Assembly: GCF_963678425.1 (NCBI RefSeq)
Contig: NZ_OY782857.1
Location: 283,001-347,000 of the forward strand
Direction: 5' to 3'
Length of the DNA stretch: 64,000 nucleotides
Source of the DNA: an uncultured Bacteroides sp.
Lineage (GTDB): Bacteria; Bacteroidota; Bacteroidia; Bacteroidales; Bacteroidaceae
In this document: positions 1 through 8,900 of the stretch, one piece after another
How the letters are laid out: each line of letters starts with the position of its first letter
How positions within the stretch are numbered: position 1 is the first letter of the stretch
The notes under the pieces: generated by a model
The model's input: only the letters and a program-made list of their open reading frames with translations
Databases searched by the model: none
What the model was told of the DNA's origin: nothing
Translations under genes and position numbers: made by a program

Positions 1-530
1 GGTGCACCACCCACGAACACAACGTTCCCGCCACCAATTACCGATGCTCCCTGTACACCTGCCGAAGCAGGCTGAGCTGTTCCCTGTACAAATGATGCTA
101 CACCCTGAGAAGGCAGAGGTTGTGATGTCCCAACGTTTACGACTTTTTGAGCTGCAGCCGGCTGACTAATCGCTTGTTCAACAACTCCAGGAAGATTATT
201 TTCCTCATCTCCATTATCATCATCAGGCCACTCCTTTTGCTTAGAATGAGTTGTACCGGAAATCTTTATATTTGGAAACACGCTCTCCCACTTATACGAT
301 TTATAAGGACGGTCAAAAGCTGATATAAAAAACACAAGTACCTCAGTACCCATACCAATCCACAGCATAAGATTTGCACCCGGTAAATGGGTTAACTTAA
401 ATAACACACCTGTAATTACGATAGAAGCACCCCAACTATAAGCATAGTTCAGCACAACTTTTCCTTTATAGCTAGCAAGGAAATCCTCCAATCTGCGGAA
501 TAAACCCCTTCTTTTATTATCAATACCCAT
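1..530 (-). CDS. gldL: Type IX secretion / gliding protein GldL (PorL), 3' part cut by the window edge
   Basis: About 176 codons are visible from the ATG at 530; the gene stays open to position 1, so the C-terminus lies outside. The protein opens MGIDNKRRG, then shows two hydrophobic segments at roughly residues 25-45 and 50-72, followed by a polar, acidic and then Ala/Gln/Gly/Val-rich region. This is the layout of GldL/PorL, the inner-membrane partner of GldM that powers the type IX secretion motor and contacts the GldK/GldN ring. It starts 2 bases after the gldK stop, so the two are co-transcribed in the usual porP-K-L order. Assignment rests on the N-terminal two-helix layout plus neighbours. 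Confidence 0.85.
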   Translation of the reverse strand, partial: MGIDNKRRGLFRRLEDFLASYKGKVVLNYAYSWGASIVITGVLFKLTHLPGANLMLWIGMGTEVLVFFISAFDRPYKSYKWESVFPNIKISGTTHSKQKEWPDDDNGDEENNLPGVVEQAISQPAAAQKVVNVGTSQPLPSQGVASFVQGTAQPASAGVQGASVIGGGNVVFVGGA

Positions 531-532
531 AG

Positions 533-1960
533 TTATTTTCCTTTTTTATTGTAACCAATCTGTGTTCTTACACAACGGAATCCAATGTAAGACCTGCTTT
601 CATTCTGATATTCATAAGAACGCGCATCCGAACGAATAAATGCAGCCACATCTTTCCAAGAGCCACCTCGAACCGTTTTTTTCTTCATCATATAAGGATC
701 CTCTTTTGCCGCATTATATTTCAGTTCAGGATTCATATCATTCATAGAAGTTACTCCGGCTTCCGTATAAACCGTAGAAGTCCACTCGGAAACATTACCT
801 GCCATATCATACAACCCATTTGAGTTAGGGGAATAAGAACCCACCTTTGTAGCAATCAGATTTCCATCTTTCGTATAATTACCCCGATCCGGTTTAAAGT
901 TTGCATAGAAACAGCCTTTATCCGATTTTGTATCTTTCGATTTCCATGGATAAGGACTATCCTCCTGTCCTCTTGCAGCGAACTCCCACTCTACTTCAGT
1001 TGGCAACCGATAACGCTGAATCTGACGAGCCACTCCGCGTAAGCCAGCTAAAAAGTAATTTGTCCGCCATGCACAAAAAGCATTAGCTTGCTCCCATGAT
1101 ACACCAACGACAGGATAATCATTATAGCTTGGATGGCTGAAATAAAGCTTCATATATGGCTCGTTATATGAATTCTGAAAATCATTCACCCAGCAAGTAG
1201 TATCAGGGTAAATGTTTACAATATAACTATTCTGGAAATCATATAAAGAAGAGAGTCTGCGCGTAACAGTCTGATTAACAATCTTCCCTTCCTCATTTAT
1301 GTATGCAGTATCCTTTGAGATCATTACCACCTCATCATAATTCACAGGAACATCTGTATTTCTATTTCTTTCAGCAGGGTTTAATCTGTTTTTGCGAAGT
1401 GCAGCCTGCGTATGATCATAATATTCATAATAGTAATTCATCTGCTTTGCATCAAGCATTGAGTTTCCTTCAACGGGATGAACCATATATACACTTTTAA
1501 TAGCAGCCTGTTCTTCTTCTGTTGCACGCTTCCATGGAATAGGTCTTGTCCAGTTTAAATGAGGTTTGATAGGATTTCCTTCCCTGTCTTCAGCAATCTT
1601 GTAAACTTCGTTACCTCCATATGCCGGATCAGCTAAACGTTCACGAATAATAGAATCGCGTACCCAGAATACAAACTGTTTGTATTTAGAGTTGGTTACT
1701 TCAGTTTCGTCCATCCAGAAAGCATCAACAGAAACCTCCTTGGTTGGAGCCGTTTTTCCCCAAAGACTATCGGCTTCGTCCGGGCCAACTTTAAAAGATC
1801 CTCGCTTGATAAGCACCATGCCATAAGGTGCAGGTTCGTCCCATGCCATTGCACTGACACCCGTTAATTCGCCCCCATTGGAAGATTCACCAATAGGACC
1901 TCCACATGAACTTAATGCAACTGCAATGACTATACTTGCTATGAATAAGATTTTTTTCAT
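533..1960 (-). CDS. gldK: Type IX secretion lipoprotein GldK (PorK)
   Basis: 475 residues. A lipoprotein signal is visible (IVIAVALSSCGG, with Cys near residue 19). Most of the protein is a formylglycine-generating-enzyme (SUMF1-like) fold: VDAFWMDETEVTNSKYKQF near residue 80, VVGVSWEQANAFCAWR near 285, RLPTEVEWEFAARG near 320 and a C-terminal VRGGSWKD...GFRCVR. In GldK/PorK this domain is structural rather than enzymatic; the lipoprotein forms the periplasmic ring under the outer membrane with GldN. It lies between porP (6-base gap) and gldL (2-base gap). The length and the insert between the two conserved parts fit GldK better than a generic SUMF1 protein. Confidence 0.92.
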   Translation of the reverse strand: MKKILFIASIVIAVALSSCGGPIGESSNGGELTGVSAMAWDEPAPYGMVLIKRGSFKVGPDEADSLWGKTAPTKEVSVDAFWMDETEVTNSKYKQFVFWVRDSIIRERLADPAYGGNEVYKIAEDREGNPIKPHLNWTRPIPWKRATEEEQAAIKSVYMVHPVEGNSMLDAKQMNYYYEYYDHTQAALRKNRLNPAERNRNTDVPVNYDEVVMISKDTAYINEEGKIVNQTVTRRLSSLYDFQNSYIVNIYPDTTCWVNDFQNSYNEPYMKLYFSHPSYNDYPVVGVSWEQANAFCAWRTNYFLAGLRGVARQIQRYRLPTEVEWEFAARGQEDSPYPWKSKDTKSDKGCFYANFKPDRGNYTKDGNLIATKVGSYSPNSNGLYDMAGNVSEWTSTVYTEAGVTSMNDMNPELKYNAAKEDPYMMKKKTVRGGSWKDVAAFIRSDARSYEYQNESRSYIGFRCVRTQIGYNKKGK

Positions 1961-1966
1961 ATTTTC

Positions 1967-2908
1967 TTATAAAATACGTATACTTTTATGTTTATTTTTA
2001 CTGCGTCCCGAGAAATTCATGTCTGTTGAATAATTAAAGAACAGATCATGACTTCCACTCCCGGCTCCTATTTGCGACGTAAACATATCGTATGCATAGC
2101 CCACAGTAATATTCTTTATTTTTGCTCCAACCAAAAATGCAACTGATGTACCAGGACTATAAGAAAGGCCTCCATAAAAGGTTTTTTCATTATAATCGTA
2201 GAACAATCGCCCTGTTAAGTCAACTTTCGTAGAGACCAGATCACTCTTCAACAAGAAAGATGGCTGTACCCGAATTAACGGATTTCTGGTTTTAATATTG
2301 TATCCACCTGTTAAATAAATGGTAGGATCCACTTTAAACTCGTTATTTTCACCCATCAATATAGTTGGACCGGTAATATGAGTAACCGAAACTCCGGCAT
2401 AATAATCTGGATGTGTATAAAATGCACCAGCTCCGGCATCCATTCCCATTCCACTAATGGAAGCAGTCGGGAAAGCATCATCATTAGTCTGGTCTCCCAA
2501 ATAAATTTTAGTCGGATCGAAAGAGATGTTTAGTGCACCAGCCTCCATTCCTATTCCCAGCTGACCTTTGCCAATCTGTTTTTTATAAGAATATTGCAAC
2601 CCAAACATCTGATTTCTAAAAAGACCAATTCCTTCACTGAAAAGAATGACACCAACGCCATGCTTCCGTCCAAGAAAGTTAAATGGCATATCAACACCCA
2701 GATACATTGATTTAGGTGCATTGGTAAAGCCCATCAACTGCTGGCTATAGGCTCCAGAGATAGCTAATTTATCCGTTTGTCCGGCATACGCAGGATTATA
2801 ATACCCAGTTACTGCCCAATATTGACTGAACTGCGCATCAAACTGTGCACTTGCAGCAAGGCTGCAAAGCAAAGCAAAATAAAACAAAAGAAATTTTTTA
2901 ATTATCAT
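1967..2908 (-). CDS. porP: PorP/SprF-family type IX secretion outer-membrane protein
   Basis: 313 residues with a cleavable signal (MIIKKFLLFYFALLCSLAASA). The start of the mature protein, FDAQFSQYWAVTGYYNPAYAG, is the hallmark of the PorP/SprF family. The remainder alternates Gly/aromatic-rich strands as expected for an outer-membrane beta-barrel (about 14 strands in family members), such as SYSPGTSVAFLVGAKI near residue 250. PorP-type proteins belong to the type IX machinery, and some SprF paralogues anchor particular cargo. It is the first gene of the porP-gldK-gldL set. No clear TAnnTTTG box was found directly upstream. Confidence 0.9.
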   Translation of the reverse strand: MIIKKFLLFYFALLCSLAASAQFDAQFSQYWAVTGYYNPAYAGQTDKLAISGAYSQQLMGFTNAPKSMYLGVDMPFNFLGRKHGVGVILFSEGIGLFRNQMFGLQYSYKKQIGKGQLGIGMEAGALNISFDPTKIYLGDQTNDDAFPTASISGMGMDAGAGAFYTHPDYYAGVSVTHITGPTILMGENNEFKVDPTIYLTGGYNIKTRNPLIRVQPSFLLKSDLVSTKVDLTGRLFYDYNEKTFYGGLSYSPGTSVAFLVGAKIKNITVGYAYDMFTSQIGAGSGSHDLFFNYSTDMNFSGRSKNKHKSIRIL

Positions 2909-3023
2909 TCATGCATTCTAATCAAAACTACTTTTATTAACTGTCAAAAGATCAATAAATTGTGTTACTTACCATATAATGAGACACAAAAGACGAAAAA
3001 ACGAAAAAGAAGAAAGGACTAAA

Positions 3024-3056
3024 CAAAAAAGGAAGGTAGTTTTCAATACCTTCCTT
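3024..3056 (-). terminator. Rho-independent terminator after the DUF2795 gene
   Basis: Arms 3029-3038 and 3047-3056 are a perfect 10-bp inverted repeat (AAGGAAGGTA / TACCTTCCTT) with an 8-base loop. On the minus strand the stem is followed by a run of T. It lies 14 bases beyond the stop of the 73-residue gene. Confidence 0.8.
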
Positions 3057-3069
3057 GTAATAAGTTTGA

Positions 3070-3291
3070 TTAATACTCTTCTTCATTAAAAAAGAAGTCT
3101 TCTTTGCTGGGATAATCCGGCCAAATATCTTCTATACTTTCATATATCTCACCTTCATCTTCCATTTCCTGAAGATTTTCTATCACTTCAAGAGGTGCGC
3201 CAGAGCGCATAGCGTAATCGATAAGTTCATCCTTGGAAGCAGGCCAAGGCGCATCTTCCAGTTTAGATGCCAATTCCAATGTCCAATACAT
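3070..3291 (-). CDS. DUF2795-type small acidic protein
   Basis: 73 residues, very acidic at the C-terminus. The sequence (MYWTLELASKLEDAPWPASK, then DELIDYAMRSGAPLEVIENL) matches the DUF2795-type proteins that are widespread as single genes in Bacteroidales; their function is unknown. The helical stretch at residues 20-42 followed by a short acidic tail is typical. It has its own promoter, overlapping the end of the upstream adenosyltransferase gene, and its own terminator, so it is a monocistronic unit. No cysteine motif, membrane segment or signal peptide is present. Confidence 0.8.
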   Translation of the reverse strand: MYWTLELASKLEDAPWPASKDELIDYAMRSGAPLEVIENLQEMEDEGEIYESIEDIWPDYPSKEDFFFNEEEY

Positions 3292-3340
3292 AGTCTTTAG
3301 TATTAAAAATGATTACTAAACTCGTGTTTTAATTTTTTCG

Positions 3341-3370
3341 CAAAAGTATAATAAATAATCTCATTTGCAA
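3341..3370 (-). promoter_or_regulatory. Predicted promoter for the DUF2795 gene
   Basis: On the minus strand, TTGC at 3370-3367 is followed after 18 bases by TACTTTTG at 3348-3341, which fits the Bacteroidetes TTTG/TAnnTTTG pattern. Transcription would begin near 3334, about 43 bases before the ATG. The -33 half lies inside the end of the adenosyltransferase gene. Confidence 0.6.
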
Positions 3371-3924
3371 GCTTTATCCCAAAATATTTCATTGTTATTA
3401 TTACTTATATTCAGTTTTCGAGATAAAAGGAACAAATAATCGGATAAACGGTTGATAAATGCAATAATATTTTTATCTACAGCACAGGTTATCGACAGCG
3501 ATAATATACGTCTTTCTGCTCTCCGGCAAACAGTCCGGCAAATATGACAAAGCGCAGCTTCACGACATCCGCCAGGTATCACAAAACGATTAATAGGCGG
3601 CAATTGTTCATCAATCATGTCTATTTGCAGTTCTATCGCTTCTATATCAGACAAAAGAATGATGCTGGACTGATTTAGCGTAGTCTTATTCTGATCAGTG
3701 GCCAGATAAGAACCTACAATAAAAAGTTTATTCTGTATTCTTAAAAGAAACTTTTTATCAGCCTCATCTTCAAGATATGTTGCCAGTAAACCTAAATGAG
3801 CATTCAATTCATCTATCGTGCCATACGATTCCAAACGAACATCTGTTTTAGACACTCTCGTTCCACCTATTAATCCGGTAGTTCCTTCGTCTCCTGTTCT
3901 GGTATATACTACGCTTTTTCTCAT
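3361..3924 (-). CDS. PduO-type ATP:cob(I)alamin adenosyltransferase
   Basis: 187 residues, the usual length for a single-domain PduO/MMAB-type enzyme. It transfers the adenosyl group of ATP to cob(I)alamin to make coenzyme B12, needed for example by methylmalonyl-CoA mutase in propionate-forming Bacteroidales. Visible motifs: the N-terminal ATP-binding YTRTGDEGTTGL (residues 7-18), SYGTIDELNAHLG (residues 33-45) and the helix with CHICRTVCRRAERR near residue 127. It lies 40 bases after the upstream methyltransferase in the same direction, so they may share a transcript; no functional link to that gene is evident. Confidence 0.92.
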   Translation of the reverse strand: MRKSVVYTRTGDEGTTGLIGGTRVSKTDVRLESYGTIDELNAHLGLLATYLEDEADKKFLLRIQNKLFIVGSYLATDQNKTTLNQSSIILLSDIEAIELQIDMIDEQLPPINRFVIPGGCREAALCHICRTVCRRAERRILSLSITCAVDKNIIAFINRLSDYLFLLSRKLNISNNNNEIFWDKACK

Positions 3925-3964
3925 GGTGATTCTGTTATTCCGTTTATGTTATCTCACAAACATA

Positions 3965-4690
3965 CTAAAAGTTAACAATATAATGCTGCTTTATCTTCTT
4001 TTTATCAAAAAAAATGACACCTATATCATAAACATCAAATGTAATTCCCAACCGCTCGTCATCCACAAGCTCTTTCCACCATTTTTTTAAGGCTGAAGAA
4101 GAGTAGATATCCTGTATCACAAAGACAGAACGAGGGCTGCTCTTACTCAGGCAGTTTTCAAACATATTTTGAACAGTGCTCAAAGGATAATCTCCAGCAT
4201 GCAAAAGTAGAAAATCCAAGGTATCAAATTCTGATACCGTTTCAGAAACAAGAATCGGAACTTCTCCAATCCTATAACCTATTTTGCTTCTATAATGCTT
4301 GAATAAACTAGCAGCCAACTGATTTGCAGGGGATTTCACATCCAAAGTAATAAATCGCGCCTTTTTCCTGGCACAAGATAGATAGACACTGCTTGCTCCG
4401 GCAAAAGTTCCAATCTCCAGGATAGTATAAGGCTGAGCATAGTTAACCAGTCTAAAAAGTAGTTCACAGATTCTTCGATTTTCTAGATAACGTTTCCATA
4501 AAGTAGGCAAGTTTTTGCGTTCCTTTCGGATAATTTCTCTTAAATACTGGTAATCATAGTAAGGACTCTTCTCGTAAATAACTCCGGTGATTAAGTTAAA
4601 AGCAAAAGGAGAATGCACTCCATATCCCTTCCGGTGCCGAAATCTTAGCAGCCAGATAAGTATCCTGTTAAAAATCATTCTTCTTTCCAT
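3965..4690 (-). CDS. Class I SAM-dependent methyltransferase (O-methyltransferase-like)
   Basis: 241 residues, no signal peptide. The N-terminus is basic (MERRMIFNRILIWLLRFRHR) and a second in-frame Met at residue 5 is an alternative start. The central ILEIGTFAGASSVYLS (near residue 95) is motif I of a Rossmann-fold methyltransferase, followed by ARFITLDVKS and a later LDFLLLHAGDYP, as in the O-methyltransferase 3-like group. The ...RKGYGVHSPFAFN segment is shared by uncharacterised Bacteroidetes relatives. The substrate cannot be inferred. A good promoter lies upstream. Confidence 0.78.
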   Translation of the reverse strand: MERRMIFNRILIWLLRFRHRKGYGVHSPFAFNLITGVIYEKSPYYDYQYLREIIRKERKNLPTLWKRYLENRRICELLFRLVNYAQPYTILEIGTFAGASSVYLSCARKKARFITLDVKSPANQLAASLFKHYRSKIGYRIGEVPILVSETVSEFDTLDFLLLHAGDYPLSTVQNMFENCLSKSSPRSVFVIQDIYSSSALKKWWKELVDDERLGITFDVYDIGVIFFDKKKIKQHYIVNF

Positions 4691-4709
4691 GGAATTAAGT
4701 TGAATAACG

Positions 4710-4739
4710 CAAAGATAATGATATTATTAATTCTTCCAT
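4710..4739 (-). promoter_or_regulatory. Predicted promoter for the methyltransferase / adenosyltransferase pair
   Basis: TATCTTTG at 4717-4710 on the minus strand matches TAnnTTTG exactly; ATGG, one base from TTGG, lies 18 bases upstream. It is 20 bases before the methyltransferase ATG. Confidence 0.55.
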
Positions 4740-4839
4740 TTAAAAAATGTAATAACAGGCCCAATTCGTAGCAGCTTCGAAGTATCGTTGCTCAAAATAC
4801 TCGATATCTATTGCATTTTGACGGATGTAAAACATAAAA

Positions 4840-4874
4840 AGAAAATCCATCAAAATAGAAAACTTTGATGGATT
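4840..4874 (-). terminator. Rho-independent terminator after the 38-residue ORF
   Basis: Perfect 11-bp arms at 4844-4854 and 4864-4874 (AATCCATCAAA / TTTGATGGATT), followed on the minus strand by TTTTCTTTTT. It lies 22 bases after the stop of the small ORF at 4896-5012. Confidence 0.75.
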
Positions 4875-4895
4875 ATTCTTAAATAATAAATGGAA

Positions 4896-5012
4896 CTACA
4901 ATTTCTTTTTGTGTTTACCACCTTCAGTAGAAGCTTTTTCCATTTGATACTCTGATTTGTTTTTTGACTTGTCTGCCCCTTTTTTGGGTTTCTTGTTTCC
5001 TGCAGCTCCCAT
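4896..5012 (-). CDS. Small lysine-rich protein (38 aa)
   Basis: A short ORF translating to MGAAGNKKPKKGADKSKNKS followed by EYQMEKASTEGGKHKKKL. It is strongly basic, with no hydrophobic segment, and is probably a cytosolic, disordered or nucleic-acid-binding peptide. Support for a real gene: ATG start, a stop after 38 sensible codons, an AAAG-rich stretch before the start, and a clean terminator just downstream on the same strand. The function is unknown. Expression would have to be shown. Confidence 0.62.
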   Translation of the reverse strand: MGAAGNKKPKKGADKSKNKSEYQMEKASTEGGKHKKKL

Positions 5013-5685
5013 TTTCTTTAAATTTTAAATTGAATTTATATTTTTAAATAAATGTTCGTGTAAATTCGCGAGCAATCTTTTAGAAACAAAAAACATACCA
5101 TTAACAGGTGTTGTCAGTTAATTAAGTTAAAAGAATGACAAATAAATAATTATAAACATTTTATCAGGAAAACTTTAAAGTATCATATTTAAAAGAAGTA
5201 TGGCTGTATTTTGATGATATGATAGTGCTATCAGTGTTAGTCACTTAAGAGAGGATATCCCAATATTACAGACCAATGACGGTGAAAAGTTGCAATAATG
5301 ACAGAAAAAAAACAAAAAGAAATTTTCCTGCTTCAAAATCAAAATCTAATCAATCTTAGACCTCTCATTGAGAAGCTTATATGGATATTCTGATTAAAAA
5401 TCATATTTTTTTTAGCATTTTCATTTTTTAGATGAACTATTTTTAACGTTGTTTTGTTTCTCTAATAAAGATTAAAGAATATTTATTAACGAAAAGTATT
5501 TATCAAATTATTATGCCTAGATTCAATTCTGCCAACGGATAAATATTAAAATAAATCTGATATATAAATCATATATACGCCATAACTAATAAACAAAAAG
5601 AGTACAATTCAAATTGTTAGTTCCTACTCTTTTTCAATTAATAATGCCAACCGAAAGGAACAGGGAAGCTTTAATCCTTTTTATT
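5013..5685. other. AT-rich intergenic stretch upstream of the LRR protein
   Basis: No credible coding sequence. Near its right end is an inverted repeat (5595-5604 and 5625-5634, AAAAAGAGTA / TACTCTTTTT) that would fold in the leader of the LRR gene about 50 bases before its start. No strong TAnnTTTG box was found. Confidence 0.5.
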
Positions 5686-7410
5686 ATGAAAACAAATACA
5701 ATTTGTAAACACATTTTTGTAATGTTCTGTCTGATCCAAAGTTTTAGTTTGAAAGCTCAAGAGGTACCACCTGTTATCATGCATGTTGAAACTGCAGGTA
5801 CTTTGCCTTCATTAATTTCGTCTACAGAAAAAGATTTAATTACTAATCTGACTCTTTCCGGAAATTTAAACGGAACTGACATTAATTTTATTCGTGAAAT
5901 GGCTGGGCGAGATTATAAAGACAATATTACAACTGGGAAACTTACAAAAGTTAATCTGGCAGATGCAACAATCGTAGCAGGGGGAGATTATTACATTTTC
6001 CTTTATGAGTTTAACTATTTAAATTACACAAAAAACAATGCTATTTCAAGCTCCATGTTTCTTGATTTAAGCAATCTAACTACATTAATTCTCCCAAAAA
6101 ACATCACATATATTGGCAGCAATGCTTTCAAAGGTTGCACAGGATTAACCTCCCTCACCATTCCAAGCGGTGTTGCTACTATTGATCTGAATGCGTTTTA
6201 TGATTGTTCAGGATTAACGTCAATCACAATTCCAGATGGAGTTACTTCTATTGGCGGCAGTGCTTTTTATGGCTGCATAGGACTGACTTCGATTGCTATA
6301 CCAACTACAATTAGTTCAATAAGTGAAAATACATTTGAGAAATGTAAAGGGTTAACTTCTATTACAATACCAAACAATGTTAAATCTATAGCATGCGGCG
6401 CTTTTTATGATTGCACAGAATTAACTTCTGCTATTTTACCAAACACAATTTCCTCTATTGCTTGTAGTGCTTTTTATAATTGCAAGAAGCTAGCCTCTAT
6501 AGAAATACCAAACAGCGTTACCTCTATCGAAGAATCTACTTTTAGTGGTTGTTCTGGGTTAACTTCAATAACGATACCAAACAATGTTACATATATAGGT
6601 CAAGGTGCATTTTCTTATTGCACAGGATTAACTTCTATCAATATTGGCAGTGGCGTAACCACAATCGAAGATCAGACATTCGCTGGTTGTTCAGCATTAA
6701 AAGAGTTCGTTGTTGCCGAAAGTAATACTACATACACTTCTTTTGAAAGCGTCTTATTTAACAAAAACAAAGACCAGCTATTTGCTTATCCCAATGCTAA
6801 ATCTAAAGTATACACAATACCGAATAGCGTAACGTCGATTGGTGAAAGTGCATTTTACAATTGCAAAGGATTAACAACCGTTATTATCCCCAGTACAGTA
6901 ACTTCTATTGGTCAAAATGCTTTTTACGGTTGTACAGCATTATTAGAAATGCATAGTAAGGCGTTAACTCCACCCAATGCAACTCCCACCATCTTGCCAG
7001 AATCAATCAAAGCCAGTTGTAAGTTGGTAAATAACAGAACACTAACATCTACAGACACAGCGTCTTCTATTTTTTATGGAATAGATAAATCAATCTGCAA
7101 ATTATATGTTCCTCAAGGTGCTACAGCCGCCTATAGAAATACTGAAGGCTGGAGCGATTTTACATATATCATTGAAGAAGAGTCAACTTCTATCATTCAA
7201 ACCAAAGCAAACAATATAAAGGTTTATGTAGACAAGAATGCAATAGTAGTTAAAGGATTAGATTTAGGAGATGAAATTTTCATTTATAATGAATTAGGAG
7301 CATTACAGCAAAGTACCAAAGTAACAGACGACATAACTAGAATCAATGTTGCTACAGGCCATATCTATTTGGTTAAAACAATAGCCAAGACATTTAAATT
7401 AGCTCTATAA
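5686..7410 (+). CDS. BspA-like leucine-rich-repeat surface protein with type IX-like tail
   Basis: 574 residues from the ATG at 5686. This start gives a good signal peptide (MKTNTICKHIFVMFCLIQSF, cleaved near SLKAQ); the frame is open to 5614 through a TTG but adds a non-signal extension. The middle contains about ten LRR_5 (BspA, TpLRR) repeats of 23 residues with the consensus CxGLTSITIPxxVTSIGxxAF, broken by a non-repeat segment near residues 345-370. Such proteins mediate adhesion or bind matrix and polysaccharide. The last 75 residues, ending ATGHIYLVKTIAKTFKLAL, resemble a type A T9SS sorting domain (short beta sandwich, G-x-Y-x-V-K near the end). It stands alone between two terminator-like structures. 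Confidence 0.88.
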   Translation: MKTNTICKHIFVMFCLIQSFSLKAQEVPPVIMHVETAGTLPSLISSTEKDLITNLTLSGNLNGTDINFIREMAGRDYKDNITTGKLTKVNLADATIVAGGDYYIFLYEFNYLNYTKNNAISSSMFLDLSNLTTLILPKNITYIGSNAFKGCTGLTSLTIPSGVATIDLNAFYDCSGLTSITIPDGVTSIGGSAFYGCIGLTSIAIPTTISSISENTFEKCKGLTSITIPNNVKSIACGAFYDCTELTSAILPNTISSIACSAFYNCKKLASIEIPNSVTSIEESTFSGCSGLTSITIPNNVTYIGQGAFSYCTGLTSINIGSGVTTIEDQTFAGCSALKEFVVAESNTTYTSFESVLFNKNKDQLFAYPNAKSKVYTIPNSVTSIGESAFYNCKGLTTVIIPSTVTSIGQNAFYGCTALLEMHSKALTPPNATPTILPESIKASCKLVNNRTLTSTDTASSIFYGIDKSICKLYVPQGATAAYRNTEGWSDFTYIIEEESTSIIQTKANNIKVYVDKNAIVVKGLDLGDEIFIYNELGALQQSTKVTDDITRINVATGHIYLVKTIAKTFKLAL

Positions 7411-7416
7411 GAATGA

Positions 7417-7455
7417 TTATGGTTGACCTGTCTAGGAGAGACAGGCCAACCATAA
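7417..7455 (+). terminator. Terminator after the LRR protein
   Basis: A 17-bp stem with one mismatch, TTATGGTTGACCTGTCT paired with AGACAGGCCAACCATAA, and a 5-base loop, starting 6 bases after the stop codon. The poly-T tail is short (TTTAATAAG). Confidence 0.7.
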
Positions 7456-7606
7456 TTTAATAAGGAGATCTACCATATCCATCCAAACAAACTTTCGGCA
7501 CTTGTTGAGCACCAGCTTTAAACACATCATACCTCGTTAAAACAAAAGCAAGAGTCAAGTCTGATATTATATTCTTCATATTTGTAATTGGACAAATATT
7601 TTTTTG

Positions 7607-7614
7607 TAATTTTG
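7607..7614 (+). promoter_or_regulatory. Candidate -7 box for the DUF6064-like gene
   Basis: TAATTTTG matches TAnnTTTG. TTGG at 7588-7591 is the nearest -33 candidate, but the spacing (15) is short. It would leave a leader of about 150 bases before the ATG at 7773. Confidence 0.35.
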
Positions 7615-7772
7615 CCGCCCAAATTTGCTATACCTTATTGAACCTGAGAAGGAAATAGAAAGAGAATAGAGAAAGCGGCTGATTGCCTAAGTTCCTCTGT
7701 TTTCTTAATCTCGAAGTAAAGCATATTCATTAAAACGAGAAGAAGCAATACAATATAACGAACTAAGAATAT

Positions 7773-8498
7773 ATGGAAATTTTTTGGAATACAATTGCCC
7801 AATATAATGCCGGGACTTGGGTTTATCAGATACTAATATCAATTATTGCAATTGCATTAACCATCTCTTTGTTCAGGCGCCCAACAAAGGTTGTGAAATA
7901 TGCCATGAAAATTTTTCTCGCATTTCTTAATGCATGGATTGCAATAGTTTACTACTACATATATTGTGAACCAAGAAATTTTAATAACATTTTCGCTGTA
8001 TTCTGGGGGATAATGGTTCTTTTCTGGCTATATGATTTATTTATAGGTCATACGCCTTTTGAACGCACCTACAAATATGACAAACTATCAATACTACTTT
8101 GCCTGCTTCCACTAATTTATCCATTATTCTCCCTTACCCGCGGTCTTCATTTTCCAATGATGACGTCACCTGTTATGCCTTGCTCTGTAGCAGTATTTAC
8201 AATAGGGTTGTTGCTGTCATTTTCAAATAAAGTAAATATCTTTTTAGTTCTCTTTTTGACTCATTGGGCTTTGATTGGCTTTACGAAAGTCTATTTTTTT
8301 AAGATACCGGAAGATTTTCTTTTAGCCAGTTCATCTGTTCCGGCACTGTATCTTTTCTTTAAAGAATACATTAATTCAAATCTGCACAAATCAACCAAAC
8401 CAAAAGCCAGGATTCTCAATCTTTTATTGATAACATTGTGCTGCATCATCGGTATGATATTTACAATAACCATGATAAGCGAGTTAAGTAAGGCATAA
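7773..8498 (+). CDS. DUF6064-like polytopic membrane protein
   Basis: 241 residues with about six to seven hydrophobic segments (roughly 18-36, 43-63, 70-88, 105-122, 135-152, 154-172 and 215-235). The start MEIFWNTIAQYNAGTWVYQ and the internal FNNIFAVFWGIMVLFWLYD resemble DUF6064 family membrane proteins, which have no known function. No catalytic motif was recognised. It is a single gene preceded by a long leader (7615-7772). Confidence 0.65.
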   Translation: MEIFWNTIAQYNAGTWVYQILISIIAIALTISLFRRPTKVVKYAMKIFLAFLNAWIAIVYYYIYCEPRNFNNIFAVFWGIMVLFWLYDLFIGHTPFERTYKYDKLSILLCLLPLIYPLFSLTRGLHFPMMTSPVMPCSVAVFTIGLLLSFSNKVNIFLVLFLTHWALIGFTKVYFFKIPEDFLLASSSVPALYLFFKEYINSNLHKSTKPKARILNLLLITLCCIIGMIFTITMISELSKA

Positions 8499-8900
8499 AC
8501 ATCTATCCAAAGAAAAGAATATCTTCTCCAAAAGAGACGCCCAGTTGCCAATGCAGGCGGTTCCAATGTGCTCTTCAAGATTATACGTCCTTGTCTCCAG
8601 CCTCAACAAAATTTAAAAAACGCATTTAGATCTAGCATCTGCCACTAATTTCTTAGCTGACTCTATCAAAGGAATAAAATAGGTTTATGTAAACAAAGAA
8701 GATTTTTAAAAGCTGTGCCTTGAATCCCTTTTGACATGAGAGCTAAAAAGCTATACAATAAAGGCTCAGGGTTTACATACTATTGAACGGTGAAGTTCAA
8801 AAACAATATTTGTAAAATATGAAAAAGTGGTTGGGGAGCTCAATGATAAATAAATAGAACTATTAATCAATCAAAAAAAAACATATTTAGTTTTTTTTCA
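8499..8900. other. Non-coding stretch between the DUF6064-like gene and the GH63-like gene
   Basis: No supported gene. A weak, decayed resemblance to the 3' end of the LRR gene can be imagined near 8670-8800, but it is interrupted by stops and too weak to annotate. Confidence 0.4.

Noticed and set aside
8291..8578. 95-codon ORF on the minus strand
   Set aside because: Most of it lies opposite the DUF6064-like gene, it has no recognisable domain or ribosome-binding site, and its composition fits a shadow of the coding strand.
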